DNA of 64,000 bases, from assembly GCF_002078605.1 (NCBI RefSeq), contig NZ_MSJR01000001.1, positions 744,001 through 808,000 of the forward strand, written 5' to 3'. Below, piece after piece: positions 54,153-63,900 of the stretch (positions are counted from its first letter, which is position 1; each line of letters opens with the position of its first letter). The position numbers and the translations under genes are program-made. This DNA comes from Salegentibacter sediminis (lineage in GTDB: Bacteria > Bacteroidota > Bacteroidia > Flavobacteriales > Flavobacteriaceae). The notes beneath the pieces are model-generated. The model saw nothing but the letters and a program-made list of their open reading frames with translations, did not search any database and was not told the origin of the DNA.

Positions 54153-54926
54153 CTATATTTTAATAGCCTGCATTGTTTTTGCCTTAAACTTCCACGAACT
54201 AAGATTCACATCCAGCAGGGATTCTAATTCCTCGATATCTCTTTTAAAATAGGTATAATAAATATATTTCGCAGTGTCTTTCTCTAATTCACTATTTGAT
54301 TTAGAGAAATAACTCAATATTCCTATCCTTTTGCCCGCAACTTTTTGTCTGCTGAGGTTATGTTCAATTTTCTCGCTTGAGAATTTAAACTCCAACTCTA
54401 AACTTTCCTTGATCTCCATTAAAATTTGATATGAAGAATTTTTTAAAGTTTCATATCGAATAATTTGAAGTTTATGTTCACTTGAATTTTTTATTAAATT
54501 TTTAATTGTTTGCAAATATTTTCCTGCAAGTATATAACCTGTTTTAGTTGATCCTATACCAACTTCATCAGGTGCATTATCCCATTTAATAGCTTCCATA
54601 AAACCGGTGTGTTCTATTTTATCTTCCTTATTTTTCTTGTAAGCGGCAAAAGCTCTATGAACGGGATTCCTTAAGAGCAAGTAAATTTGACCGCCTGATT
54701 TTAAATGTGAGAAGATATTGAGATCGCACAGTTCCTCCAGATTTTTCACCTCAAAAATCCCCAGACTTTTCTGAGTAAAAACCCTGGATTCAAGCCTTAG
54801 TATAGCTCTATTATCTAGAATATCAGGAGGTGTCATACTTTTCAGATTCTGCTGCAAAAGATTAAATATCTCTCTGGCCCCACTGTATTCAGGGGCGATT
54901 ATAATACAATCGAATTTATTTACCAT
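54153..54926 (-). CDS. Sulfotransferase-like protein
   Basis: 257-aa protein with weak sulfotransferase features. IYLLLRNPVHRAFAAYKK resembles the 3'-phosphate-binding RNPxxRxxSxY motif. GKYLQTIKNLIKNSSEHKLQIIRYETLKN matches the middle helix of bacterial sulfotransferases, and LLDVNLSSWK the end. The 5'-phosphosulfate loop (usually PKSGTT) is degenerate here (APEYSGAREI), so PAPS binding is doubtful. No signal peptide. It could modify polysaccharides or be an inactive relative. Confidence 0.55.
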   Translation of the reverse strand: MVNKFDCIIIAPEYSGAREIFNLLQQNLKSMTPPDILDNRAILRLESRVFTQKSLGIFEVKNLEELCDLNIFSHLKSGGQIYLLLRNPVHRAFAAYKKNKEDKIEHTGFMEAIKWDNAPDEVGIGSTKTGYILAGKYLQTIKNLIKNSSEHKLQIIRYETLKNSSYQILMEIKESLELEFKFSSEKIEHNLSRQKVAGKRIGILSYFSKSNSELEKDTAKYIYYTYFKRDIEELESLLDVNLSSWKFKAKTMQAIKI

Positions 54927-55017
54927 AGGGGCTGGCTTTAAATTGGAAAACTTCTTTTTTTAGATCCTATATTACCAGAATCTTAGTTCTATCGGTTAAA
55001 ACAGATCTAAGATTCTT

Positions 55018-55506
55018 TTAATCATAATCAACTATTATCTCTACTGATCCAGGACTGGTATATAAACCCGGTTCCTGTTCATTCTTCACCAAAATGACAG
55101 CTCCTAATACAAGAATATCCTGATTTTTATTTAACCCTTCTTGAATTGACCGGTTACTGTAAAACTCTTTGATCTTCAATTGGGCAGTACCATTGCTAAG
55201 TATAAGTTCCTCATTGGGCAGATTGATCCTCAAATTTCTAATTGATTCCCCTTCAAGTTGAAAGCTGGCAAGATTACTAAATGCAGCTTGCCCCATTTCT
55301 AAATCTGCAGAATTTATGCGAACTCCTCTTGTTGTGGAGCGTTTTACCTTGGAATTTGCGGAATTTACTCTGGAAATTTTTATCGATTCCGGTGGTGTGT
55401 AACTATCCGGATTTACAATAGTTACGGAGGCTTTAAAACTGGCTGAAGCCTGTCCCAAGAAATTCAAAGGAATAAAAAACAGTATCAGGGTTGCTATCAA
55501 TTTCAC
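55018..55506 (-). CDS. Secreted DUF4402-like protein
   Basis: 162-aa exported protein with a signal peptide (1-19, ending FLGQA). A beta-rich mature part with MGQAAFSNLASFQLEGESIRNLRINLPNEELILSNG and a final PGLYTSPGSVEIIVDYD fits the DUF4402 pattern seen in surface or pilus-like proteins. Function unknown. It stands between the sulfotransferase-like gene and a response regulator, with its own spacers. Confidence 0.6.
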   Translation of the reverse strand: MKLIATLILFFIPLNFLGQASASFKASVTIVNPDSYTPPESIKISRVNSANSKVKRSTTRGVRINSADLEMGQAAFSNLASFQLEGESIRNLRINLPNEELILSNGTAQLKIKEFYSNRSIQEGLNKNQDILVLGAVILVKNEQEPGLYTSPGSVEIIVDYD

Positions 55507-55666
55507 GGTGATTCTCAGGCTTTTAAATTCAGGTTAACCTAAATTACCTCCATTTCCGTACTTATTTTACCGTAAACTACCTATTCTGCCTCTAAGTAAA
55601 ACACTTAGATGCATATCGTGTCTTTCAAAATTTAGGTTTATAATAGTGGATCACCTATATAAGCAT

Positions 55667-56065
55667 TTAGATTAAATTACGATAGTCTGCCTTAAGGAAC
55701 TTCTTAAGACTATTGGGCCCAATAGGCTTATTTAGAAAATCAATTACCAGGGGGGATTTTTTTGCCCGCTCATAATCTTCCTGGAATTTAGAAGAGGTAA
55801 CTACTACCACCGCAAGCTGGAATGGATAATCTCTTTGCTTCAAAACTTCAAGGAATTCCCAGCCATTCATAACTGGCATATTTAGGTCCAGAAGAATAAG
55901 ATAATTTTCCGATGGTTTTTTTATTATTTGTTCATCCAGAAAATTCACTGCTTCTAAACCATTAGAGAAGACTTCCGCTTTACGATTAAAGGTTTTTGTT
56001 ATCCACATCTTTTGCATTATGGCCACCACAGCATCATCTTCTATGATAAGAATATTCTTTTTCAT
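55667..56065 (-). CDS. Single-domain response regulator
   Basis: 132-aa receiver domain of the CheY type. It has Asp10/Asp11 in IIEDDAV, the phosphorylated Asp60 in LILLDLNMP, Thr in VVVTSSK and Lys in FLNKPIG. There is no output domain. It lies 5 bases after the PAS/HisKA protein gene, so they are probably a pair; it may pass a phosphate on or bind a target directly. Confidence 0.92.
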   Translation of the reverse strand: MKKNILIIEDDAVVAIMQKMWITKTFNRKAEVFSNGLEAVNFLDEQIIKKPSENYLILLDLNMPVMNGWEFLEVLKQRDYPFQLAVVVVTSSKFQEDYERAKKSPLVIDFLNKPIGPNSLKKFLKADYRNLI

Positions 56066-56070
56066 TAAAA

Positions 56071-58830
56071 TTAAATTTCTTCGGTTTTTCTTATGATCTT
56101 TATAACTACATCATCCAGTTCATCGGCTGAATTACTGATTAGATCTATGAGTTCATCATGGTTCCATTCATCATATACCTCATTTTTTACAAGTTCCACA
56201 AGTCCTTTCAATCTGGTAAGGGGTCCACGCACAACATGTGCCTGTTCCCAGGCTATTTCCCGCAGCACTTTGTTTTGCTTTTTGATTTCCCTAATCATTC
56301 TTCGGGAATCTGAAACGTCCAGTGTGGCCCCAACCATTCTGATGGCTTTTCCTTTTGCATCTCTAATAATATACCCACGATCTATTACATAGGCTTTTTC
56401 GCCGGTTTTTTTCAGAAAACGGTATTCACGTTTCCATTTCGTAGCTTTTGGGTCTTCCAGAACAGCAAAAAGAGACTCTTTAACCTTTTCCCTGTCCTTC
56501 AATAAAATTTTATCAAACCAAAACCGTTCTACTGAAGAATCATTACTATCGTAGCCGTATAGTTTCTTAAAAGCTTTGCTTCTTTGAATAATATTTTCTT
56601 TAATATTCCAGTCCCAGATCATCTCCCGGGTGGCTTTCATGGCGTAATTGAATCTTATATTCGCCAGTTTTACAGCATCCTTGCTTGAGATTATTTCTGA
56701 AATATCACTGGTAGCACCAATTAGTCTTACAGCTTTTCCCTCATCATCTCTAATTATCTGCCCCCGATCTATTATGGTAGCATAAGTGCCATCACTTCGC
56801 TTAAATCTATATTGAACACTGATATTATCGGTATTAGGGTTATTAATAGATGCATGTAGACTCTTTATCCATTCTTCTCTATCCTCAGGATGGACATGTT
56901 CTTTCCAGAATTTTCTTTTCTCAATTTCGTCTAAAGAATATCCATACAAAAGCTTTTTACCATCAGTGAATTTGGTAACCTCATCAGTTAATAAATTCCA
57001 ATCATATATGAGATCATGGGTAGCTTTGGCTGCTAATTTGTAGCGTTTATTTAAATCCCTAATCTCCTTATTACGTTCCATTTCCTGTGTAATTTCACGG
57101 GAATTAGTTATTATTCCCTCTATTGGAGCAACATCCAGGAGATTGGTGGCAATGGTCTCTACCCAACGCCATTTACCCTCTCCATCCTGGAAGCGGAAAG
57201 GAAGAATTTGAATATGCTTTTGGGAGTTAATAGAAGAGAATTGAGCAAATACAAAATCTTTATCCTCAGGATGAATAAAATCAAAGGCGTTCTTACCTAT
57301 AAATTCTTTTGGAGGAATTCCTAAAACCCTGTCAGACGATGCGCTTACAAATTTATAAGTGCCGTCAGCTTCAAGTATTCCAATAAGATCAGAGCCCTCT
57401 TGTACCAGAAACTCGAATTTTTTTTCCGTCCTTATTAACTCCTCTTCCTTTTTCCCTATTTCGAGATCAGCTTTTTTCTTGTCAACAAAGCTCACCACAC
57501 TTTTTAAAAGGCTTTTGAGGAAATCTTTTTCCTCCGGGTCCCACATTTTTTCATTGGTTCGGTATTCAACTCCTACTAATCCTAACAAATCATTATTTAA
57601 AAAAACTGGAAGAAGAAGTAAAGATTTAATTCCTTTCTCTTTAAGTATTGCCTGTTGTTCTTCTGTATAGCAACTATCGGGTTGAAACATCTTATGAGTA
57701 TCATACTGAAAAGGCCCAAATATTTTCTTTAGCTTGTTATACCAACTTAGATTAATAGAGACAAAATGGGTTTTATTTGGCTTCCTGCTCCAACAAATAG
57801 TTTCGGAAATAAGCCTATTTCCTTTCAGGTCTTCCAAGGCAGCTCCTAGATAATAAATCTGATCAGCATTTATTGTTTGACCAATTTCTCCAAATATATA
57901 CTCAAGATTTTTGGAATCTACCCCATGGGCAACCAGTAGATCTATTAATCGCGAATAAAGCTCAAGAAACTCTTTCTTTTTACTAAGGTCTTTTTCTGAA
58001 CTTCGTAACCTGGTGATGTCTTTTGCGATCCCGTAAGCCCCTACAATTTGTGCATCCATCTTCATGGGGAGTAGATCAATACTTAAAATCATCTCCCTTC
58101 CCCTTGAAGACACAAAGTCTCCTTCAAATTTTTGAGGCCTACCTTCAACCGTCTTCAGAAAATAACTGAGAATCCTCTCCCGATCATGATCAGCACAAAA
58201 GGGGAGAAAATCCATTTGCAATAATTCCTCTTCAGAGGCTTCTGTTATTTCCAATAAACCTTCGTTGACACTTAGAAACCTTCCGGTTTTATCTAAAGAA
58301 TATAAACCATCGCTGTTTTCCTTAATAAAGACTCGGTTCAGTTCCGTTCTTTGTAACCTTTCGGTTTCCAGAACTCTTTTTTGTCTTTCGTAAAGAATTT
58401 CAGCGGTCTTATCTACCGCGAAATGCCATATATAAACGCCCTCATTAGTCCCCGGAACATTTGCCAGGAAATTTTGAACCTGCCAGTATCTTTCCTTTAA
58501 TTCTCCGGAACGGGATTCAGCAAGATCATATCTCATGGTTTCCATGAAGTCTGGTTCTCCGGTTTTGATCACTTTAGTAAAGGAGGTTTTTAATTGCTCC
58601 CAATCGTCTGAATTGGTAGGATAGGCATCGGGCACATTTTTTCCTATAACGTCTTCACGAGCCATTCCCGTTAATTTGCAATGGGCATCAGTAGTATTTA
58701 TTATAATGAATTTTTCCCCTTCAACTTTAAGTAAAACCCCTGATAAGGGTAGGCTGTTGAAAAAATCAGAGTTTAAAAATGGCCCTTGATAATCGAAAAG
58801 GAATTTTTGGAAAAGACTAAAAATGCTCAT
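56071..58830 (-). CDS. Multi-PAS/GAF sensor protein with a HisKA-like helix but no ATPase domain
   Basis: 919-aa soluble sensor. Order: PAS (about 15-140), PAS (about 160-275), GAF (about 295-440), PAS (about 460-580), PAS (about 590-710), PAS (about 715-840). It ends about 70 residues later in a HisKA-like helix with an H-box IAWEQAHVVRGPLTRLKG. There is no N, G1 or G2 box after it, and the stop codon is genuine. It may therefore be a phosphoacceptor without kinase activity, or need a separate kinase subunit. The next gene is a single-domain response regulator. Confidence 0.85.
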   Translation of the reverse strand: MSIFSLFQKFLFDYQGPFLNSDFFNSLPLSGVLLKVEGEKFIIINTTDAHCKLTGMAREDVIGKNVPDAYPTNSDDWEQLKTSFTKVIKTGEPDFMETMRYDLAESRSGELKERYWQVQNFLANVPGTNEGVYIWHFAVDKTAEILYERQKRVLETERLQRTELNRVFIKENSDGLYSLDKTGRFLSVNEGLLEITEASEEELLQMDFLPFCADHDRERILSYFLKTVEGRPQKFEGDFVSSRGREMILSIDLLPMKMDAQIVGAYGIAKDITRLRSSEKDLSKKKEFLELYSRLIDLLVAHGVDSKNLEYIFGEIGQTINADQIYYLGAALEDLKGNRLISETICWSRKPNKTHFVSINLSWYNKLKKIFGPFQYDTHKMFQPDSCYTEEQQAILKEKGIKSLLLLPVFLNNDLLGLVGVEYRTNEKMWDPEEKDFLKSLLKSVVSFVDKKKADLEIGKKEEELIRTEKKFEFLVQEGSDLIGILEADGTYKFVSASSDRVLGIPPKEFIGKNAFDFIHPEDKDFVFAQFSSINSQKHIQILPFRFQDGEGKWRWVETIATNLLDVAPIEGIITNSREITQEMERNKEIRDLNKRYKLAAKATHDLIYDWNLLTDEVTKFTDGKKLLYGYSLDEIEKRKFWKEHVHPEDREEWIKSLHASINNPNTDNISVQYRFKRSDGTYATIIDRGQIIRDDEGKAVRLIGATSDISEIISSKDAVKLANIRFNYAMKATREMIWDWNIKENIIQRSKAFKKLYGYDSNDSSVERFWFDKILLKDREKVKESLFAVLEDPKATKWKREYRFLKKTGEKAYVIDRGYIIRDAKGKAIRMVGATLDVSDSRRMIREIKKQNKVLREIAWEQAHVVRGPLTRLKGLVELVKNEVYDEWNHDELIDLISNSADELDDVVIKIIRKTEEI

Positions 58831-58985
58831 TACAAATTAGGAAGTATACTTATAAATTACAGGTTGAATTTTGCAACCAAAAAACAATTCCGATTAAATT
58901 ACCGGAAGAATTTAATTAGAAATTTAAGAAATTAATATTTAAGATAATTCAATAATTTTTTCTTAAGAGCAGTGAAATAGTTTTA

Positions 58986-60125
58986 TTATTTACAATGAAT
59001 GCTTATTAATTCTTTCAGTTTTTCAGGGTCAAAAGGTTTCATGAGATACTCGGTAAAATGATAAAGTTCTTTTTTACCGGGAATCTCTGTAACAGCTGTA
59101 AGAGCAATTACAGGAAGCTTTTTATATTTATCCCCGGAAAGATTCCGGATTTCCTGAATTGCCTCCAGGCCATTCATCTCAGGCATATGAATATCCATTA
59201 GAACTATATCATATTCTGAACTCACAACCTTTTCAAGAGCTTCTTTCCCGGTCTCGGCAATTTCACATTCCATCTGCCATAGTTCCAGGTACTTTGAGAT
59301 CACAAGTATATTAATCTTGTTATCTTCTACCACAAGCACTTTTTTTCCTCTTAAGTCTGAACCATTTAGTTTCCCCAAATCATATAAATTCTGGGTTGCA
59401 GAAGTTTTTTCAAAAGGCAGACTAAACCTGAAATATGTTCCGGCGCCGGGCTCACTCTCAACCCAAAGATCTCCTTCAAGGATTTTAATTAACTTCTGGG
59501 TAATACTCAACCCCAGGCCGGTACCGGCATAATTAATATTAATATCTTCCTCTCCCTGGTGGAAAGGTTCAAAAATCCTGTTTATCTGGTTAGTAGGTAT
59601 ACCGATTCCCGTATCATTCACCTCACACAATACAACCAAAGAGTCTTTATTGTCATTCTGAAGCCTTAAGCTAACGGCCACTTCTCCTTCATCGGTAAAT
59701 TTTATCGAATTAGAGACTAAATTGATGAAGATCTGGCAAAATTTCACCTGGTCTCCTATAATGATTTCAGGGATTCCGGGATCAAATTCCAGTTTAAACT
59801 CCAGGCCTTTTTCCCTTGCAGTCTGTTGTTGGGAATACAGGCAATGCTCAAGTTTTTTTCTAATATTAAAAGGTTTGTTGGTTAACTGTAGGTCCCCTGA
59901 ATTTATTTTACTAAAGTCGAGAATGTTATTCACCAACTCTAAGAGATTTTCTGAAGTGCTTTGCAGTACTTTGTAATATTCCTCCCTATGCGTTGTTTCT
60001 GACTTTTGTAAGAGATCTGATATTCCAATAATGGCATTTAAAGGGGTTCTTATCTCATGACTTAAAAGCGTAAAAATTTCAAGGTTTTTATCCGGGGATT
60101 TATCCGTCAAATTTTCAACATTCAT
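58986..60125 (-). CDS. Hybrid histidine kinase without a sensor domain
   Basis: 379-aa cytoplasmic kinase. HisKA with His23 in LSHEIRTPLNAIIG is nearly at the N-terminus. The HATPase domain (about 125-240) has NLVSNSIKF, VNDTGIGIP and GTGLGLSITQK. A C-terminal receiver (about 262-378) has VVEDNKINILV, Asp311 in VLMDIHMPEMNG and a late Lys in MKPFDPEK. It lacks any input domain, so it may be activated by a partner such as the multi-PAS protein nearby. Confidence 0.9.
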   Translation of the reverse strand: MNVENLTDKSPDKNLEIFTLLSHEIRTPLNAIIGISDLLQKSETTHREEYYKVLQSTSENLLELVNNILDFSKINSGDLQLTNKPFNIRKKLEHCLYSQQQTAREKGLEFKLEFDPGIPEIIIGDQVKFCQIFINLVSNSIKFTDEGEVAVSLRLQNDNKDSLVVLCEVNDTGIGIPTNQINRIFEPFHQGEEDININYAGTGLGLSITQKLIKILEGDLWVESEPGAGTYFRFSLPFEKTSATQNLYDLGKLNGSDLRGKKVLVVEDNKINILVISKYLELWQMECEIAETGKEALEKVVSSEYDIVLMDIHMPEMNGLEAIQEIRNLSGDKYKKLPVIALTAVTEIPGKKELYHFTEYLMKPFDPEKLKELISIHCK

Positions 60126-60323
60126 TTTTCCACATCACTATTTTAAATCGACTGTTTCAAAACAATCTAAGATTTAAATTAAACTTTTATTAATTTGTTG
60201 TCTTCCAAAGCCATCTATCGCAAGTTCAGTTTGGCTAATAATTTTCCTGCAAAAATAATTAGAAGCAATTTTTACCACTGCGGGAATCACGTAATTGATA
60301 TTAGGTGTAATACTTATTAACCT

Positions 60324-60995
60324 TTAACTGGAAAAATCCTCCACAAGATTATTCTTTAGCGCGAAAACCACCAGACCGGCAATAGATTTTGCTCCTGTTT
60401 TACTGATAAGGTTTTGCTTATGAGTTTCCACGGTTCGGACACTAATATGAAGCAGGTCCGCTATCTCTTTATTAGATTTATCTTTTAAAATAAGGTTCAA
60501 CACTTCCTTTTCTCTGGGGCTTACTGAAGAAATATCGATATTGTTCAGTTCCCGCTTAAGTTGGCTGAATTCCATCATCACTTTATTGGAAACACCACGG
60601 CTAAAATAGGTGTTGCCTCCGGCTACCTCCAGGATTGCCTCCTTTAATTCTTCCTTATCGCAATCCTTTAAAACGTAACCATGCACCCCTTCTTTCAACA
60701 TTTGTTTGATATGTAAGCTTTGGTTATGCATGGTCAGGGCTATAATTCTTAGCTCGGGAGAAAGCTTTTTTAATTCCCGGGTACAATCCATTCCATTCAT
60801 ATGGGGCATATTGATGTCCATGAGTACCACATCCGGTTTGGTTTCCATAGCCCGAATGACGTTTAAGGCTTCCACGCCGTTCCCTGCAGCCCCAAAGAAT
60901 TCAAAACTCCCCTGGAAACTCTTTACAATAGAGATTAAACCTTCTCTTACTAATTGATGGTCATCTACTATAAAAATGTGTGCTGGTTTCTTCAT
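60324..60995 (-). CDS. NarL/LuxR-type response regulator
   Basis: 223-aa DNA-binding response regulator. The receiver (1-125) has IVDDHQLVREG, Asp60 in VVLMDINMPHMNG and Lys in YVLKD. The C-terminal LuxR HTH (about 155-215) has SPREKEVLNLILKDKSNKEIADLLHIS and RTVETHKQNL. Its start overlaps the end of the multi-PAS kinase gene by 35 bases, so they form a two-component pair with coupled translation. Confidence 0.93.
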   Translation of the reverse strand: MKKPAHIFIVDDHQLVREGLISIVKSFQGSFEFFGAAGNGVEALNVIRAMETKPDVVLMDINMPHMNGMDCTRELKKLSPELRIIALTMHNQSLHIKQMLKEGVHGYVLKDCDKEELKEAILEVAGGNTYFSRGVSNKVMMEFSQLKRELNNIDISSVSPREKEVLNLILKDKSNKEIADLLHISVRTVETHKQNLISKTGAKSIAGLVVFALKNNLVEDFSS

Positions 60996-63900
60996 TTGAT
61001 TCTTCTTTATATTTAACAGGGATCTTAAACGAAATTACAGTGCCTTTACCTGAAAAAACTCTGAATTTCCCCTTCATCTTCTTAATCCGATCCCTCATTG
61101 AAATAAGGCCTATTCCCTGCTTATGATAACTTTTCTTCACATCAAATCCTTTGCCGTCATCCTGTAAAGTACCTCGCACAAAATCCTCCTCAAAAAATAA
61201 ACGTATTTGTATATTTTCTGCTTCGGAATGTTTCAGGGCATTCCCGAGCCCTTCCTGGATAATCCTGAAGATATGCAATTCTTTACCCGATGCCATTTTT
61301 CGATATTCCGTATGCTCAAAACTTATATTTTTTTTGCTGCCTGAGGAAGATTGTTCCACTAACTCCCTTACAGCCTCAATTAAACCAAAATCCTTAATAG
61401 AACTGGGCATAATGGCATGGGCCAGGCTTCGGGATTGGTCGATTACATTATTAAGGTAGTCTAGGGCTCTGTTATAGCTTTCACTGCTGGAAAGTTCGTT
61501 ATAATCATACCGCAAATTTTTCATATTCATCGCTACCACGCTAAGAGACTGCGTGATTCCATCGTGGATCTCAGAAGCGATTTTGGAACGCTCTTTTTCA
61601 CGGGCCTTTATACTGGCATTAGATACCTCAATTTCTTGTTGTACCCTTTGAGTCATATCCCTTAGCACTACCATAGCTCCAATTCGGTTTCCGGAGGCAT
61701 CTTTTAAAGCTGATCCATTAGACTGAACATATCTTACCGGTTTCCCCGGTTTTTTTATCAAAAATTCATGTTTATAAGCTTTTCCGGTTTCTAGTGCACG
61801 GAATAGACTTAGTTCTGAAGGCTTTAAATGCCGGTCGTCATCAACAGAATAGAGATGATAAACTTGAGGCCAGTTCTTGGGGGCCAGGGAGAGATCGGGG
61901 GAGCCAGCCCAATCCATGAGGGTCTGATTCACATACTTAACTTTCCCGGATAAATCACAGGCAATTATGGCATCTGAAGCATGTCTGGTCAAAACCTGCA
62001 TAAATTCCTCCTGCTCCCTAAGTTTATTTTCAGCGAGTTTCTTTTCGGTTACATCTAGTACCAAAGCATTCCAGGTTATGGTGGCATCCTTATTTTTCGT
62101 AGGGATTCCAATACCATGATGCCAGGAAATATCCCCTGTCTCTGAAAGTGTTCTCCATATTATACTCAATCGCTCTAATCTTTTTGAAGCTACCTGTAGC
62201 GACCGTCTAATATAATTATGATCTCTTGGATGAATGTTTTGAAAAAGGTGTTTTCCATTTCCACTAAATGCTTCTTCCCTCGAAAGATTCCAGATCTTTT
62301 CAGCGCCTTTTGAAAGATAAAGTACCTGGGGTGGCAAATTCCCATTAACCCTAAACTGAATAAGTCCCCCGGGGATATTATCCGAAAGCAGTTGAAGCCG
62401 CTTATTGGTGGTCTCCAGTTTTGACTGAGCTATCTTTATGGAGGTCACGTCCTGGAAGATGCCCATAACTCTGGACACTTCATAATTAGCATCCAAAATA
62501 GGCACTGCGATGATTCTTAAATGCTTTAATTTTCCATCCGGAAGAAAAATATCACCTTCCATGGAAACACTACTTTTATCCTCTAAAAGCTTTTTGATAG
62601 CCCTCCGGAACTTTAAAGCAGAAGAATGATGAAATTGACCTATTACTTCCTTCAATTCTAAAGCTGAAGCATTCTTCCTTCTCCCGAATATTCTATACAC
62701 CATAGCCGAACATGAAAAAGTTTCTGTAGCTGTTTCAAGTTCCCAATCGCCAACCATTCCCATTTCCTGGGCTCGTCTTAAACGTTCTCCCGTGCTTAAA
62801 AGTTCCAGTTCTTTCTTTTTAACCCTATCAATATCCACATGGCTACCCGCCATGAGTAAAACCCGCCCTTTTGAGTCGCGTTTAATAACCTTACCGGAAT
62901 TCAGGACCCATTTAAATTCTCCGTTTTTGCATTTCAGTCTCATTTCCTGGTAAAATGAAGTTTGCCTTCCCTGCAATATTGCCTGGACAGACCTTTGAAA
63001 GGCAGGTTGATCTTCGGGATGAATTAAACTTTCGAAAAACTCTTTGGTAGGAGAGATTTCAAATTTTTTATAGCCTAACATTTTAGCCCACTCCTCATTC
63101 ACTTCATTATATCCGGTTTCCAGATTGATATTCCAGGTGCCTAAACCACCTCCTTCAATAGCAGCAAGCATTTTGCCTTTTTCCGTAGAGGTCTCGGTGA
63201 CATCAATAACAGAATAAATAAATCCTTCGAGTTCTTTTGAAAGAAAGGCTTCCGAATTCGAAAGTACACTTCTAAATTCGCCGTTTTTTCTAACAACCTT
63301 GGTTTCCTGATGTATTGATTCGCCCACATTTCCGGAAGCAACCTTTTTCCTAAAGGCCCTGGTTTGATAAGCCTTATCTTCCGGGGGAAGAAGAAGAGAA
63401 AAATGTTGCCCTATTAATTCCTCTTTTGTATATCCATAGATTTTACAGAATCTATTGTTTAGCTTTTGGAAACAGCCGTTATTATCCAGTAAAGCGAATC
63501 CCACCGAATCGGTCTCAAAGATTACTTCAGAAAATCTTTGGTTGTCTTCCAGAGCTTTTTCTTTTTTGTGGAGTTCTGTATTGTTTTTAATTATGGAGAT
63601 TAAAAGATCCTGTGAGGGAACAGGTACCCGTTTGATCTCGAGTTTTTTAGCATCTCCTTTTTTATCAATAACTATCTGGTTCTTATAGTCAACAGGAATT
63701 TTTGGTGGATGAAAACCTGATTCAGGAAACATTTCATTAATATTATGCTTCTTAGGATTAAAATCATCAAAATGGGAATTCCCTTGTTCCGGATGGTCGG
63801 ACTCCAGGCTGAAAAATTCTGAAAATTTTTTATTTGCAATTTTAAGTTCTTTTCCTTTGAGCGTACTTACGGCAAGACCTAGAGGAAGATGTTCTACAAC

